Assembly: GCF_934924865.1 (NCBI RefSeq)
Contig: NZ_OW235315.1
Coordinates: 2,976,001-3,040,000 of the forward strand
DNA from: Tepidibacter aestuarii
GTDB taxonomy: Bacteria; Bacillota; Clostridia; Peptostreptococcales; Peptostreptococcaceae
DNA: 64,000 nt
Direction of reading: 5' to 3'
The first letter of the stretch is position 1. The number at the start of each line of letters is the position of its first letter. The notes under the pieces are model-generated. The model ran no database searches, had not been told where the DNA came from, and saw nothing but the letters and a program-made list of their open reading frames with translations. A program made the translations under genes and the position numbers. Below, piece after piece: positions 1 to 7,620 of this stretch.

Positions 1-1404
1 TTTTTCATCTAATATATTAACTATATTTATCCCTTTACTACTAAGTTCATTTGTTTTTAAGGTTATCTCATTTATATTACTCTCCAGTTCAACAACCTCT
101 GCTATACTTTCTGCAAGTTCTTCTACTTTATTTAAACCATCTTGTGTACCTCTAGCCTGATCACTAGATACCATAGCGATTTGCTCTATTGCTTGTCCAA
201 TCTCATTCGTTGCAACACTAGTTTGCTCAGTAGTTTGGGCAAGAGAAGATGATGATGTTAATATAGTATCAGTAGAGTCTTTTACGTCTTTAACCAAATG
301 CCTTATATTGTCTATCATTGAATTAAAGCTTTCTCCTAGGTCTTCAAATTCATCCTTTGTTTTTATATTTGATTTTACAGTTAAATCTCCATTCGAAGCC
401 TTTAAAAATACTTCTTTTAAAGCATTTATAGGTCTTGTAACACTATTTGCAATTAACAGAGATACTATTATTCCTATTATTACAGCTCCTATTATAGAAT
501 ATATTATAAAGTGCTTTATTGCATTAGTATCATTGATTAACTCAGATTCATTCATAGCTCCCAGTATTTTAAGATTTAGTCTATGCTCTGTTGAAAATGA
601 TGCAAATTTATCTACTCCATTATATGTATACTCTACAAAACCAGAATCCTTGCTTTTAATATCATTCCAAACATCTAGCTTACTTATATTATTTGTTCCT
701 ATTTCGCTTTTATCTTTATGTGCAATAGTTATACCCTCAATAGTATTTAAAGAAATATAACCTTCTTTTCCAATTTTAATCTTACTTATTTCATCTGATA
801 GCTTGTTTAATGATACATCAAGCGCAACAATTCCTATAACTTGATTATTAGATATTATAGCTTTTGATGCAGTTATAGTAATCTGTCCAGTATCAGTATC
901 TATATATGGATCTGTCCAGGCTATACTTCCATTATTTTTAACAGCTCCTGTATACCAAGGTCTAGTAGTTGGATCAAAGTCATCAGGTAATTCTACATAC
1001 GGATAAATATATAAATTCTTGCTGTTATCCACTATATAACTATGCTCTATATTTATATTTTTTTCTTTATTAAGTCTTAAATATTCATCTATCTTATGTT
1101 GTGCTGCCTCTTTATCTATACCTTCTTTTTTAAGTTCATTTACTCTTTTTAGATTAGTATTATCAGTAAGCATATCTAGTTGTATCTCTATAGTGCTAAA
1201 ATATCCATCTATTATTTTTTCTGCTAATCCTATGGTGTGGTGACTCGAGCTTATAAGATTTTCATCCAAAACATCATACGCTTTAGAATAGCTCATATAC
1301 CCTAATATACATAACGGTATCGTTATTGATAATAGTAATATCATTATCATCTTATTTTTAAAGCTTTTTGGTAAAATACTAATACTTCGTCTTTTATTCT
1401 TCAT
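1..1404 (-). CDS. Methyl-accepting chemotaxis protein, 3' end cut by window
   Basis: Membrane chemoreceptor that passes ligand binding to the CheA/CheW system. The start is an ATG at 1402-1404 with AGGAGG just upstream. 468 codons are visible and the reading frame runs off the window edge, so the C-terminal part of the signalling coiled coil is missing. A membrane segment at about residues 19-40 is followed by an extracytoplasmic domain (about 41-290) with Cache-type signatures (RPWYTGAV, DPYIDTDTG). A second membrane segment lies at about 291-318, then a HAMP domain and the beginning of the helical methyl-accepting domain (EQTSVATNEI). The ligand cannot be told. It is a single gene with no chemotaxis genes beside it. 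Confidence 0.93.
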   Translation of the reverse strand, partial: MKNKRRSISILPKSFKNKMIMILLLSITIPLCILGYMSYSKAYDVLDENLISSSHHTIGLAEKIIDGYFSTIEIQLDMLTDNTNLKRVNELKKEGIDKEAAQHKIDEYLRLNKEKNINIEHSYIVDNSKNLYIYPYVELPDDFDPTTRPWYTGAVKNNGSIAWTDPYIDTDTGQITITASKAIISNNQVIGIVALDVSLNKLSDEISKIKIGKEGYISLNTIEGITIAHKDKSEIGTNNISKLDVWNDIKSKDSGFVEYTYNGVDKFASFSTEHRLNLKILGAMNESELINDTNAIKHFIIYSIIGAVIIGIIVSLLIANSVTRPINALKEVFLKASNGDLTVKSNIKTKDEFEDLGESFNSMIDNIRHLVKDVKDSTDTILTSSSSLAQTTEQTSVATNEIGQAIEQIAMVSSDQARGTQDGLNKVEELAESIAEVVELESNINEITLKTNELSSKGINIVNILDEK

Positions 1405-1742
1405 AAGTTGTCCTCCTTTAAAATATAGTTCTTAGTATAAATTAAATAATTCCATTTTATGCTAATAATCATATTTAATATAATATCAAATATCAATACA
1501 TTTTCAATATAAAAAACGTTTTCAGTTCATAAAATTTCATATTATATTTAATTTTAGTTATATATATAGATTGTATTATATTCTTTGACAACCGTCACAT
1601 TATAGTCTATATCGGAACGCTCATTACATTTCTAAATCCTTTTTTATAAATTTATATTATTTTTTATTTAAGTTGGTGAACAAAAAATATAACTCCCTCA
1701 AACTAGGAAGTTATATTCTTTAAAATATAAGTTAAAAACTTT
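1405..1742. other. Gene-free stretch between receptor and FNT gene
   Basis: AT-rich spacer of 338 bases. Apart from the Shine-Dalgarno of the receptor gene at its left end and the terminator of the FNT gene at 1682-1717, I see no open frame or repeat in it. The receptor promoter must lie here, but no clear -35/-10 pair stands out. Confidence 0.6.
1682..1717 (-). terminator. Rho-independent terminator of the minus-strand FNT gene
   Basis: Inverted repeat AATATAACT (1686-1694) / AGTTATATT (1709-1717), extended inward by CCT/AGG after one mismatch. On the minus strand it is followed by a run of six T. It lies 26 bases after the stop of the channel gene. Confidence 0.8.
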
Positions 1743-2537
1743 TTATATATTTTTAGCCTCTTCTTTAGATTTTTTAACATAACAAATATAATAAGCGATA
1801 GGTACTATTAACCCACCTCCAACTATATTCCCTAAGGTTACAGGCAATAAATTGACGGTAAATATATCAATCCAACTCATTGATAATCCAAATGCCTTTC
1901 CCATTGGTATGAAAAACATATTTGCTATACTATGTTCATAACCAGATAATACGAATAGCATTATAGGAAACCAACATGCAAATATTTTTGATACAACATC
2001 TTGTGCAGCTGTAGCCATCCATACAGATAAAACTACTATTACATTACACAGTATTGCTCTTAAAAATAATACTCCCATTGGTAAGGACATCTTCGCTTTT
2101 GCTATGCTAATACTTAGATTTGCAGCTGATTCAGAAAATAAATTTGCCTTTAATAAAACAAATACTAATAATACCGACCCTATAAAATTTCCAGTATAAA
2201 CAAGAACCCAATTTTTCAACATTTGTTTTAATGTTATTTTTTTATCCATCACAGCTAAAGTCATGAGATTATTCCCTGTAAAAAGCTCTGCTCCAGCCAT
2301 AACTACTAACATGAGTCCAACAGGAAATACTAATGCTCCAAAGAATTTCATTAGACCTACGTCTATATTTTTTAATGTCTGCATTATTATAATGTCGCCA
2401 TAAGCTCCAAAACCAATAAACATACCCGCAAAGACTCCAAGTATTAGCATATGACTTGATTTAAGATTAGCTTTAGCTACTCCACTTTTGATAGTGGCCT
2501 GAGCTACTTCTTTAGGTGTCAAATATCTCTTTTCCAT
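1743..2537 (-). CDS. Formate/nitrite transporter family channel (FocA/NirC type)
   Basis: 264-residue integral membrane protein of the FNT family (pentameric channels for formate, nitrite or hydrosulfide). Several hydrophobic helices are visible, with family signatures FTGNNLMTLAV and NWVLVYTGNFIGS in the middle and PVTLGNIVGG near the C-terminus. The ATG at 2537 is chosen over an upstream start because GGGGGG lies 7 bases before it. A second FNT gene is transcribed divergently from 2746, and the pair shares the intergenic region. Given the fdhD, mobB and formate dehydrogenase genes in the window, formate is the likeliest substrate, but the sequence does not prove which anion is carried. Confidence 0.9.
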   Translation of the reverse strand: MEKRYLTPKEVAQATIKSGVAKANLKSSHMLILGVFAGMFIGFGAYGDIIIMQTLKNIDVGLMKFFGALVFPVGLMLVVMAGAELFTGNNLMTLAVMDKKITLKQMLKNWVLVYTGNFIGSVLLVFVLLKANLFSESAANLSISIAKAKMSLPMGVLFLRAILCNVIVVLSVWMATAAQDVVSKIFACWFPIMLFVLSGYEHSIANMFFIPMGKAFGLSMSWIDIFTVNLLPVTLGNIVGGGLIVPIAYYICYVKKSKEEAKNI

Positions 2538-2671
2538 AAAATATCCCCCCAAAAGTATATAATATATATTTATATATATTGTATACTTTTTTCCATTTTC
2601 TTACAATAGTTTTTGTTTAATTTTTGTCAATTTTCAGATTCGTATCTTTTTTCTCACACTTTTTTAAGGTA

Positions 2672-2699
2672 TTGTTTTTTGTATGCAAAATGATATAAT
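2672..2699 (+). promoter_or_regulatory. Sigma-A-like promoter of the plus-strand FNT gene
   Basis: TTGTTT (2672-2677), 16-base spacer, TATAAT (2694-2699), followed by the gene starting at 2746. The -10 is perfect and the -35 matches 4 of 6. The call is by eye. Confidence 0.5.
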
Positions 2700-2745
2700 T
2701 TATAGAGTAATTCTTATTTTAAATATGATTTGAAAGGAGTTTTTT

Positions 2746-3609
2746 ATGAATAATAAAAATTATCTAACACCGTATGAGATAGCCTCTTATACTATTGATA
2801 CGGGAATTAAAAAAGTAAGTAAAAAATATTGCATTCAATTTTTATTAGGTATATTAGCAGGAGTATTCATAGCATTCGCTGCTGAAGGATCTAACGTCTC
2901 AGCTTATGGACTTTGGGCAAAGCCTGAAACTTATGGACTTGGAAAGGCCATGGCAGGTGCTTTATTCGGAACTGGTCTTATGATGGTTCTTATAGCAGGA
3001 GCTGATCTTTTCACAGGTAATACACTTATAATAATGGCCGTTCTTGAAAAGAAAGTTAAATTAAAAGATATGCTTACAAATTGGACTTTAGTTTATTTAG
3101 GAAATTTTGTAGGATCACTTTTAGTTGCATATATGATTGTTAAGTCTGGACAACTTCATATGGGAGGTAATATGTTAGCTGGTGCGACTATAAAAATAGC
3201 ATCTTATAAAGTATCTTTATCTTTTACAAATGCATTTTTCTTAGGAATTATGTGTAACTGGCTTGTATGCATTGCAGTATGGCTTGCTTATTCTGCTAAA
3301 GATATAACAGGTAAAATATTAGGAGTATTCTTCCCTATATGGTTATTCATAACCTCAGGATTTGAACATAGCGTAGCTAATATGTATTATATAGCAGCTG
3401 GAATACTTGCAAAATCAAATCCTCACTATGCACACGCCTCTCACCTGTCAGAAGAAGCATTAAATGCACTTAACTGGAAAAGTTTCATAATAAACAACTT
3501 AGTTCCAGTAACTTTAGGAAATATAATTGGAGGAGCTGTCTTTGTAGGAGTTGCATATTGGTTTATATACGTAAGAAAAGACAGCAAAACACAAAAGTCG
3601 TCTATATAA
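2746..3609 (+). CDS. Formate/nitrite transporter family channel, second copy
   Basis: 287-residue FNT-family membrane channel, clearly homologous to the divergent neighbour (both begin YLTP.E.A..TI..G, and share DLFTGN, NWTLVYLGNFVGS and PVTLGNIIGG). It is longer than the neighbour because of an insert of about 20 residues before the last helix (AKSNPHYAHASHLSEEALNA). ATG at 2746 has AAGGAG 7 bases upstream. The two copies may differ in substrate (formate versus nitrite or hydrosulfide) or in direction of transport. A strong terminator follows. Confidence 0.9.
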   Translation: MNNKNYLTPYEIASYTIDTGIKKVSKKYCIQFLLGILAGVFIAFAAEGSNVSAYGLWAKPETYGLGKAMAGALFGTGLMMVLIAGADLFTGNTLIIMAVLEKKVKLKDMLTNWTLVYLGNFVGSLLVAYMIVKSGQLHMGGNMLAGATIKIASYKVSLSFTNAFFLGIMCNWLVCIAVWLAYSAKDITGKILGVFFPIWLFITSGFEHSVANMYYIAAGILAKSNPHYAHASHLSEEALNALNWKSFIINNLVPVTLGNIIGGAVFVGVAYWFIYVRKDSKTQKSSI

Positions 3610-3636
3610 ACAAGTAAGCTATATATAAATTAAAAC

Positions 3637-3685
3637 AAGTAGAGAGTAATACTTTGTTAGTTTGAAATTCTACTCTCTACTTTTT
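3637..3685 (+). terminator. Terminator after second FNT gene
   Basis: Perfect 11-bp stem AGTAGAGAGTA (3638-3648) / TACTCTCTACT (3671-3681) followed by T's on the plus strand. It also lies just beyond the 3' end of cysS on the other strand, and A-rich flanks could let it work in both directions. Confidence 0.85.
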
Positions 3686-3699
3686 ACATCTAAAGTTCT

Positions 3700-5118
3700 T
3701 TATTCCTTAATATTCCATCTAGTACCTTGTCTAGTGTCTAGAATTTCTATATCCATTTCTAATAGGAGCTTTCTTATTTTATCTGATTTCTCCCAATCTT
3801 TGTTTTTTCTAGATTCTTCTCTTTCTTTCAAGAGTTTTTCTACCAAATTTACTTTACTTTCGCTTATATTTTTATTTTCTTTATTAATTTTTGTAAAATC
3901 CAATCCAAATACTTTATCAAAATCTTCTATTAAAACCTTCTTTTCTAAGCTATTTAAATCATCATCTTTTACAACATTGAATAATACAGTAAATCCATTA
4001 GCTAAATTTAAATCATCATTTATATATTTATTAAATTCATCTTTATATTTTTTGATCTTATATTCATCTTTTGATGTGTATTCATCTATGTTGTTGATTA
4101 TAGAATTTATTTTGTATTTTAAAGCTGTTAAAGATTTTTTTGATTCTTCTAATCTTTCATAACTAAAGGTTAAAGGTTTTCTATATTTAGATTGAAGTAC
4201 ATAATATCTATACACTAATGGATCAAATCCTCTTTTTATTAACTTATCTAAAGTTAAAAATTCGCCCTTTGATTTAGACATTTTTCCATTATCTAATATT
4301 AGAAACTCGCCATGCATCCAGTAATTTACCCATTTATGACCAAGAGCACCTTCTGATTGAGCTATTTCATTAGTATGATGTACTGGTATGTGATCTACAC
4401 CTCCACAATGAATATCCATATACTCTCCTAAATACTTTATAGCCATAGATGAGCATTCTATGTGCCATCCTGGAAATCCAACTCCCCAAGGAGAGTCCCA
4501 TTGTAATATATGGTTTTCATACTTAGAGTTTCCAAACCATAATACAAAATCTAGTGGATTTCTTTTAAATGGATCTACATCTACTCTACTACCTGCTTGA
4601 AGTTCTTTCGACGTTAAATTTGTTAGTTTATAGTAACCTTCAAACATATCTATTGAAAAATATACATTTTTATTAGCTATATAAGTATATCCCTTTTCTT
4701 CTAGAGTCTTTATTAAATTTATAATATCTTCAATATGTTCTGTAGCTCTAGGTACTACTGTTGCAGGCTTTATATTTAATTTTTTTAAGTCTTTAATAAA
4801 TGCATCTTCATAAAATCTAGCTACTTCTAATACACTTTTATGTTCTCTCTCAGCCCCCATTTTCATTTTATCCTCGCCAGTATCTGCATCTGATTGTAAG
4901 TGTCCTACATCAGTTATATTCATTACATGTTTGACTTCATATCCTCCATATTCAAGAACTCTTTTTAATATATCTTCAAATATATAAGTTCTTAAATTTC
5001 CAATATGAGCAAAATTATATACAGTTGGCCCGCAAGTATACATTTTCACTTTTCCATCTTCTATAGATATAAATTTTTCCTTTATTTTTGTTAAGGTATT
5101 ATAAATTCTTAAGTTCAT
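3700..5118 (-). CDS. cysS: Cysteinyl-tRNA synthetase
   Basis: Class I aminoacyl-tRNA synthetase charging tRNA-Cys in the cytoplasm. 472 residues, normal length. The HIGH-type motif (VYNFAHIGN) lies at about residues 33-41, the KMSKS loop (GKMSKSKG) at about 278-285, and zinc-site residues include C29 (YTCGPT) and the ECSS and DIHCGG...H region. The C-terminal tail (RKNKDWEKSDKIR) is typical of the family. The ATG at 5118 has AGGAGG 7 bases upstream. It is transcribed alone, behind a leader with a Cys-rich peptide gene (5257-5331) and an intrinsic terminator (5144-5213). No T-box sequence is visible in the leader, although clostridial aminoacyl-tRNA synthetase genes often have one. Confidence 0.98.
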   Translation of the reverse strand: MNLRIYNTLTKIKEKFISIEDGKVKMYTCGPTVYNFAHIGNLRTYIFEDILKRVLEYGGYEVKHVMNITDVGHLQSDADTGEDKMKMGAEREHKSVLEVARFYEDAFIKDLKKLNIKPATVVPRATEHIEDIINLIKTLEEKGYTYIANKNVYFSIDMFEGYYKLTNLTSKELQAGSRVDVDPFKRNPLDFVLWFGNSKYENHILQWDSPWGVGFPGWHIECSSMAIKYLGEYMDIHCGGVDHIPVHHTNEIAQSEGALGHKWVNYWMHGEFLILDNGKMSKSKGEFLTLDKLIKRGFDPLVYRYYVLQSKYRKPLTFSYERLEESKKSLTALKYKINSIINNIDEYTSKDEYKIKKYKDEFNKYINDDLNLANGFTVLFNVVKDDDLNSLEKKVLIEDFDKVFGLDFTKINKENKNISESKVNLVEKLLKEREESRKNKDWEKSDKIRKLLLEMDIEILDTRQGTRWNIKE

Positions 5119-5143
5119 TTCATTGCCTCCTTTTATTTTTTAA

Positions 5144-5213
5144 TATAAAAAAACTACAGAAAAGTTATAGCTTCTCTTAAAATAAAGAAAAACTAAAAAC
5201 TAACCTGTAGTTT
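5144..5213 (-). terminator. Attenuator hairpin in the cysS leader
   Basis: On the minus strand, AAACTACAG (5213-5205) pairs with CTGTAGTTT (5159-5151) and is followed by T's (to about 5144). Inside, AGTTTTTCTT and AAGAGAAGCT form a further ten pairs counting G-U, so the whole 63-base interval folds as one long hairpin. It sits between the Cys-rich leader peptide and cysS, about 26 bases before the cysS start, so it must be read through for cysS to be expressed. Its 5' arm contains ACAGGTT (5208-5202), which can instead pair with GACCTGT (5274-5268) at the end of the leader peptide gene. Confidence 0.85.
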
Positions 5214-5256
5214 GTTTTTAATGAACTTGAATATAAGTATATTAAACTATAAAATA

Positions 5257-5331
5257 TTAAAATTGACACAGGTCTGCTGTTATCTTAAATTTTGTTATAT
5301 TTTTAAAACAACAACAGCAACAATACATCAT
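5257..5331 (-). CDS. Cys-rich leader peptide controlling cysS by attenuation
   Basis: A 24-codon open frame beginning MMYCCCCCF, with five consecutive Cys codons (5322-5308), a sixth Cys codon near the end and a TAA stop at 5259-5257. A strong Shine-Dalgarno (AAAGGAGG) lies 8 bases before the ATG. The frame is followed by an antiterminator/terminator choice: 1:2 pairing AAAATT (5293-5288) with AATTTT (5264-5259) and ACAG with CTGT, 2:3 pairing GACCTGT (5274-5268) with ACAGGTT (5208-5202), and 3:4 terminator 5213-5151. This is the layout of classical amino-acid attenuators: ribosomes stalling on Cys codons when charged tRNA-Cys is short would free segment 2 to disrupt the terminator. The peptide itself probably has no other function. 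The sequence shows the parts; the regulation is inferred. Confidence 0.85.
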   Translation of the reverse strand: MMYCCCCCFKNITKFKITADLCQF

Positions 5332-5442
5332 TTTAATATCCTCCTTTTATAGTTATTTTATTCTATATTATGGTATTATAATAAAAAATGCAATATTTAT
5401 TTTATAACTCTTAGTGTATAAAAGATATATTTTAAAAACACA

Positions 5443-5451
5443 TGGTATAAT
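5443..5451 (+). promoter_or_regulatory. Extended -10 element of the HAD phosphatase gene
   Basis: TGGTATAAT, an extended -10 of the TGnTATAAT type, about 40 bases before the ATG at 5491. No good -35 is visible, which is normal for extended -10 promoters. Confidence 0.4.
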
Positions 5452-5490
5452 GAAATACATATATAAACTAAACATAAGGAGATTTTTATA

Positions 5491-5961
5491 ATGGAAATTA
5501 ATATACCAGGAAGAGGAATCATAAAGATTAAAAATCTTTTATTAGACTATAATGGAACTATAGCTTGTGATGGTAAAGTTATACCATCAGTAAAGAAGAG
5601 AATAGAGGCTATTAATAAAGCAGGAATAAGAGTACATTTAGTAACTGCTGATACCCATGGTACTGTAAGAACTCAATGTGCTGATATGCCTATTGAAATA
5701 CAAATATTTGATAACTCAAATGCTGCAAAAAACAAAAGAGAAATTGTAGAAAAACTTGGATCAGAAAATTCTATATGTATTGGAAATGGATTTAATGATG
5801 GACAAATGTTTGAAGCAAGTAGCATATCAATGATAGTAATGGGAGAAGAGGGTTGTTCAGCTAAATCCTTAATGAAAGCAGATATTTTATGTAAGAAAAT
5901 TGAAGATGCGCTTGATTTGATATTAAAACCAACTAGAATAATTGCAACTTTAAGAGGATAA
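5491..5961 (+). CDS. HAD-like hydrolase related to soluble P-type ATPase domains
   Basis: 156-residue HAD-superfamily protein without a cap or membrane segments. Motif I is DYNGT (residues 19-23); the second acidic position of the usual DxDGT is Asn, as in the 'soluble P-type ATPase' group. Motif II is VTADTHGT at about 52-59, and GNGFNDG at about 99-105 supplies the motif IV acid. The fold suggests phosphatase or phosphotransfer chemistry; the substrate is unknown. With the second Asp missing from motif I, catalysis may be weak or P-type-ATPase-like. ATG at 5491 follows AAGGAG by 8 bases. It is a single gene ended by a strong terminator. Confidence 0.85.
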   Translation: MEINIPGRGIIKIKNLLLDYNGTIACDGKVIPSVKKRIEAINKAGIRVHLVTADTHGTVRTQCADMPIEIQIFDNSNAAKNKREIVEKLGSENSICIGNGFNDGQMFEASSISMIVMGEEGCSAKSLMKADILCKKIEDALDLILKPTRIIATLRG

Positions 5962-5968
5962 GAAACAT

Positions 5969-6007
5969 AAAAAACTAGATTGCGTTTGTACGAAATCTAG
6001 TTTTTTT
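5969..6007. terminator. Bidirectional terminator between HAD gene and fdhD
   Basis: AAAAACTAGATT pairs with AATCTAGTTTTT around an 11-base loop. T-runs follow on both strands. It sits between two convergent genes (stops at 5961 and 6014). Confidence 0.88.
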
Positions 6008-6013
6008 ATGAGT

Positions 6014-6787
6014 TTAGATAATTCTACTTTCATTTGCATATATATTCATTTTTTCTCCTCTTACGAATCCAACTAATGTAATCCCTAATTTCTTAGCAAG
6101 TTTTACAGATAAATTAGTTGGTGCTGACTTTGATATTATAATTGGTATTTGCATCTTAGCAGATTTTAAAATCATCTCAAGAGATACTCTCCCACTTAAT
6201 ACTATTATTTTGTCTTTTAAATATATATCATTTAAAAAAGCATCTCCTATTACCTTATCGACAGCATTATGTCGGGCCACATCCTCATTTATAATAAGTA
6301 CACCCTCTTTATCACAAAGCGCTACACAATGAACTCCTCCTGTTTTTTTAAATATATCTGAGTATGTTAAATTTTTTTTCATAAATTCGTACACTTTATT
6401 TTGTTTTAACTTAATATCACTAGTTACTGACTCGCAGTTTATTGAATCTAAAAAGTCATTAATACAATTATTATCATTATTTTGCATGTTTAATTTCTTA
6501 GATTGAAAGCTTTTAATGGATATATCATTTTTAAGTTGTATTTTTATATATCCTTTGACTTTATCTAGTTCAATAGATTGTATATCTTCTTTTTCATGTA
6601 TTATCTGTTCTGTTCTTAAAAAACCGAATGCCAATTCTTTAAGCTTATCAGGAGTACACAAAAGTGTAGCCATCTTTTTTTGATTCACATAAATATTGAG
6701 TGGATATTCACAAACTAATTCTTCTTCACAGAATATATTTTTATTTTCTTCAATTTTTACAGCATCATATTTTATAGTTTTATCCAT
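6014..6787 (-). CDS. fdhD: Formate dehydrogenase accessory sulfurtransferase FdhD-like
   Basis: 257-residue FdhD-family protein. FdhD transfers sulfur from a cysteine desulfurase to the molybdenum/tungsten bis-PGD cofactor of formate dehydrogenase. Family signatures seen: PLNIYVN near the N-terminus, KELAFGFL, KKTGGVHCVAL, NEDVARHNAVDKVIG, SGRVSLEM and SKSAPTNL. Odd: the usual CxxC-like loop before the TGGVH motif is not recognisable. The equivalent region has only NNC and INC, separated by about ten residues. Start ATG has AAAGGGGAT upstream. Four bases separate it from mobB upstream, so they form one operon. It probably serves the formate dehydrogenase whose gene is at the far end of the window. 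Confidence 0.92.
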   Translation of the reverse strand: MDKTIKYDAVKIEENKNIFCEEELVCEYPLNIYVNQKKMATLLCTPDKLKELAFGFLRTEQIIHEKEDIQSIELDKVKGYIKIQLKNDISIKSFQSKKLNMQNNDNNCINDFLDSINCESVTSDIKLKQNKVYEFMKKNLTYSDIFKKTGGVHCVALCDKEGVLIINEDVARHNAVDKVIGDAFLNDIYLKDKIIVLSGRVSLEMILKSAKMQIPIIISKSAPTNLSVKLAKKLGITLVGFVRGEKMNIYANESRII

Positions 6788-6791
6788 AAGC

Positions 6792-7328
6792 CTATCCCCT
6801 TTTTATTATATTTTTTTCTATATAATCACATATACTAGGTATATTATTCAAATCTAAAACATCAATATCTATATCTAAATCTTCATCACTTGCAACAGCC
6901 ACAAATGTATCTATATGATATATAGGATTGTTACAAAGCAAATTATCATCTACACCTTTTCTATGAACTTCTATCTTAGGATATTTGTTATTTTTAAATC
7001 CCTCCATTATTACAATATCTTGTTCAAATAGTTTAAGCATATCTTCTATACTTGGTTCTTCATTTAAAATTTTAATCATAGCCATTTTTTCAGATGATGC
7101 TATAACTACATTATCAGCTCCCGCATGAGAAAAACGATATGAATCCTTGCCTTTTTTATCTATATCAAACTTATGAGCATCATGCTTTAGAGCACCTACA
7201 CTATATCCTCTATCTTTTAACATACTTATCAATTTTTCTATAAGTGTGGTCTTTCCTGTATTAGACTTGGTTGATACTATTGAAATAACAATAGATGATT
7301 TTTTTTCATTCAAATATGATTTTTTCAT
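6792..7328 (-). CDS. mobB: Molybdopterin-guanine dinucleotide biosynthesis adaptor MobB
   Basis: 178-residue P-loop GTPase of the MobB family, which assists MobA in attaching GMP to molybdopterin to make the dinucleotide cofactor of enzymes such as formate dehydrogenase. The Walker A motif is SNTGKTTL (about residues 22-29). KHDAHKFDID and SYRFSHAGADNV are family signatures, and DIVIMEGFKN supplies the Walker B/G-GFK region. ATG at 7328 follows GGGGG by 7 bases. It is the first gene of the mobB-fdhD operon. No mobA is in the window. Confidence 0.93.
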   Translation of the reverse strand: MKKSYLNEKKSSIVISIVSTKSNTGKTTLIEKLISMLKDRGYSVGALKHDAHKFDIDKKGKDSYRFSHAGADNVVIASSEKMAMIKILNEEPSIEDMLKLFEQDIVIMEGFKNNKYPKIEVHRKGVDDNLLCNNPIYHIDTFVAVASDEDLDIDIDVLDLNNIPSICDYIEKNIIKRG

Positions 7329-7407
7329 TTATACCCCCTAGTTTTTATAGAATATATTTATCCTTTATACTATATAGTTTCTAATCTCTCCTCTTTTTAC
7401 CTCTTTA

Positions 7408-7529
7408 TATAATAAATTTTTTATAACGAGCAGGAAATTATATTCCTATTCAAACTGTAGATAAATATAACTTCCGTTATGAGTTTCAGACAAGTTTACA
7501 TTTAACGTTCTTCTTATAAGAACTTTTTT
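7408..7529 (+). promoter_or_regulatory. Structured leader with terminator upstream of the nitroreductase/selenoprotein operon
   Basis: A perfect -10 TATAAT lies at 7408-7413. Ten bases further on, an imperfect hairpin spans 7423-7480 (ATAACG/CGTTAT ends; inner GGAA/TTCC and TTATA/TATAA). A clear intrinsic terminator follows: GTTCTT (7507-7512), loop CTTAT, AAGAAC (7518-7523), six T's. The next plus-strand gene begins about 90 bases later and no plus-strand gene precedes, so the terminator lies in a leader rather than after a gene. It looks like a transcription-attenuating leader or a small RNA. I do not recognise it as a known riboswitch. Confidence 0.5.
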
Positions 7530-7620
7530 ATAATTTCAAATGCTATAAAAGTTATATTTTTTTATATGCGGGTATAAACTATCATGTAAAAGGGGGATTA
7601 TAATAATTATTATAAACGCT

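Noticed and set aside
3662..4162. Open frame opposite cysS
   Set aside because: It is the antisense shadow of the cysS coding sequence, with no own ribosome site.
5119..5490. T-box riboswitch for cysS
   Set aside because: The conserved T-box sequence (AGGGTGG..ACCGCG) and specifier stem are absent; the region instead holds a leader peptide and terminator.
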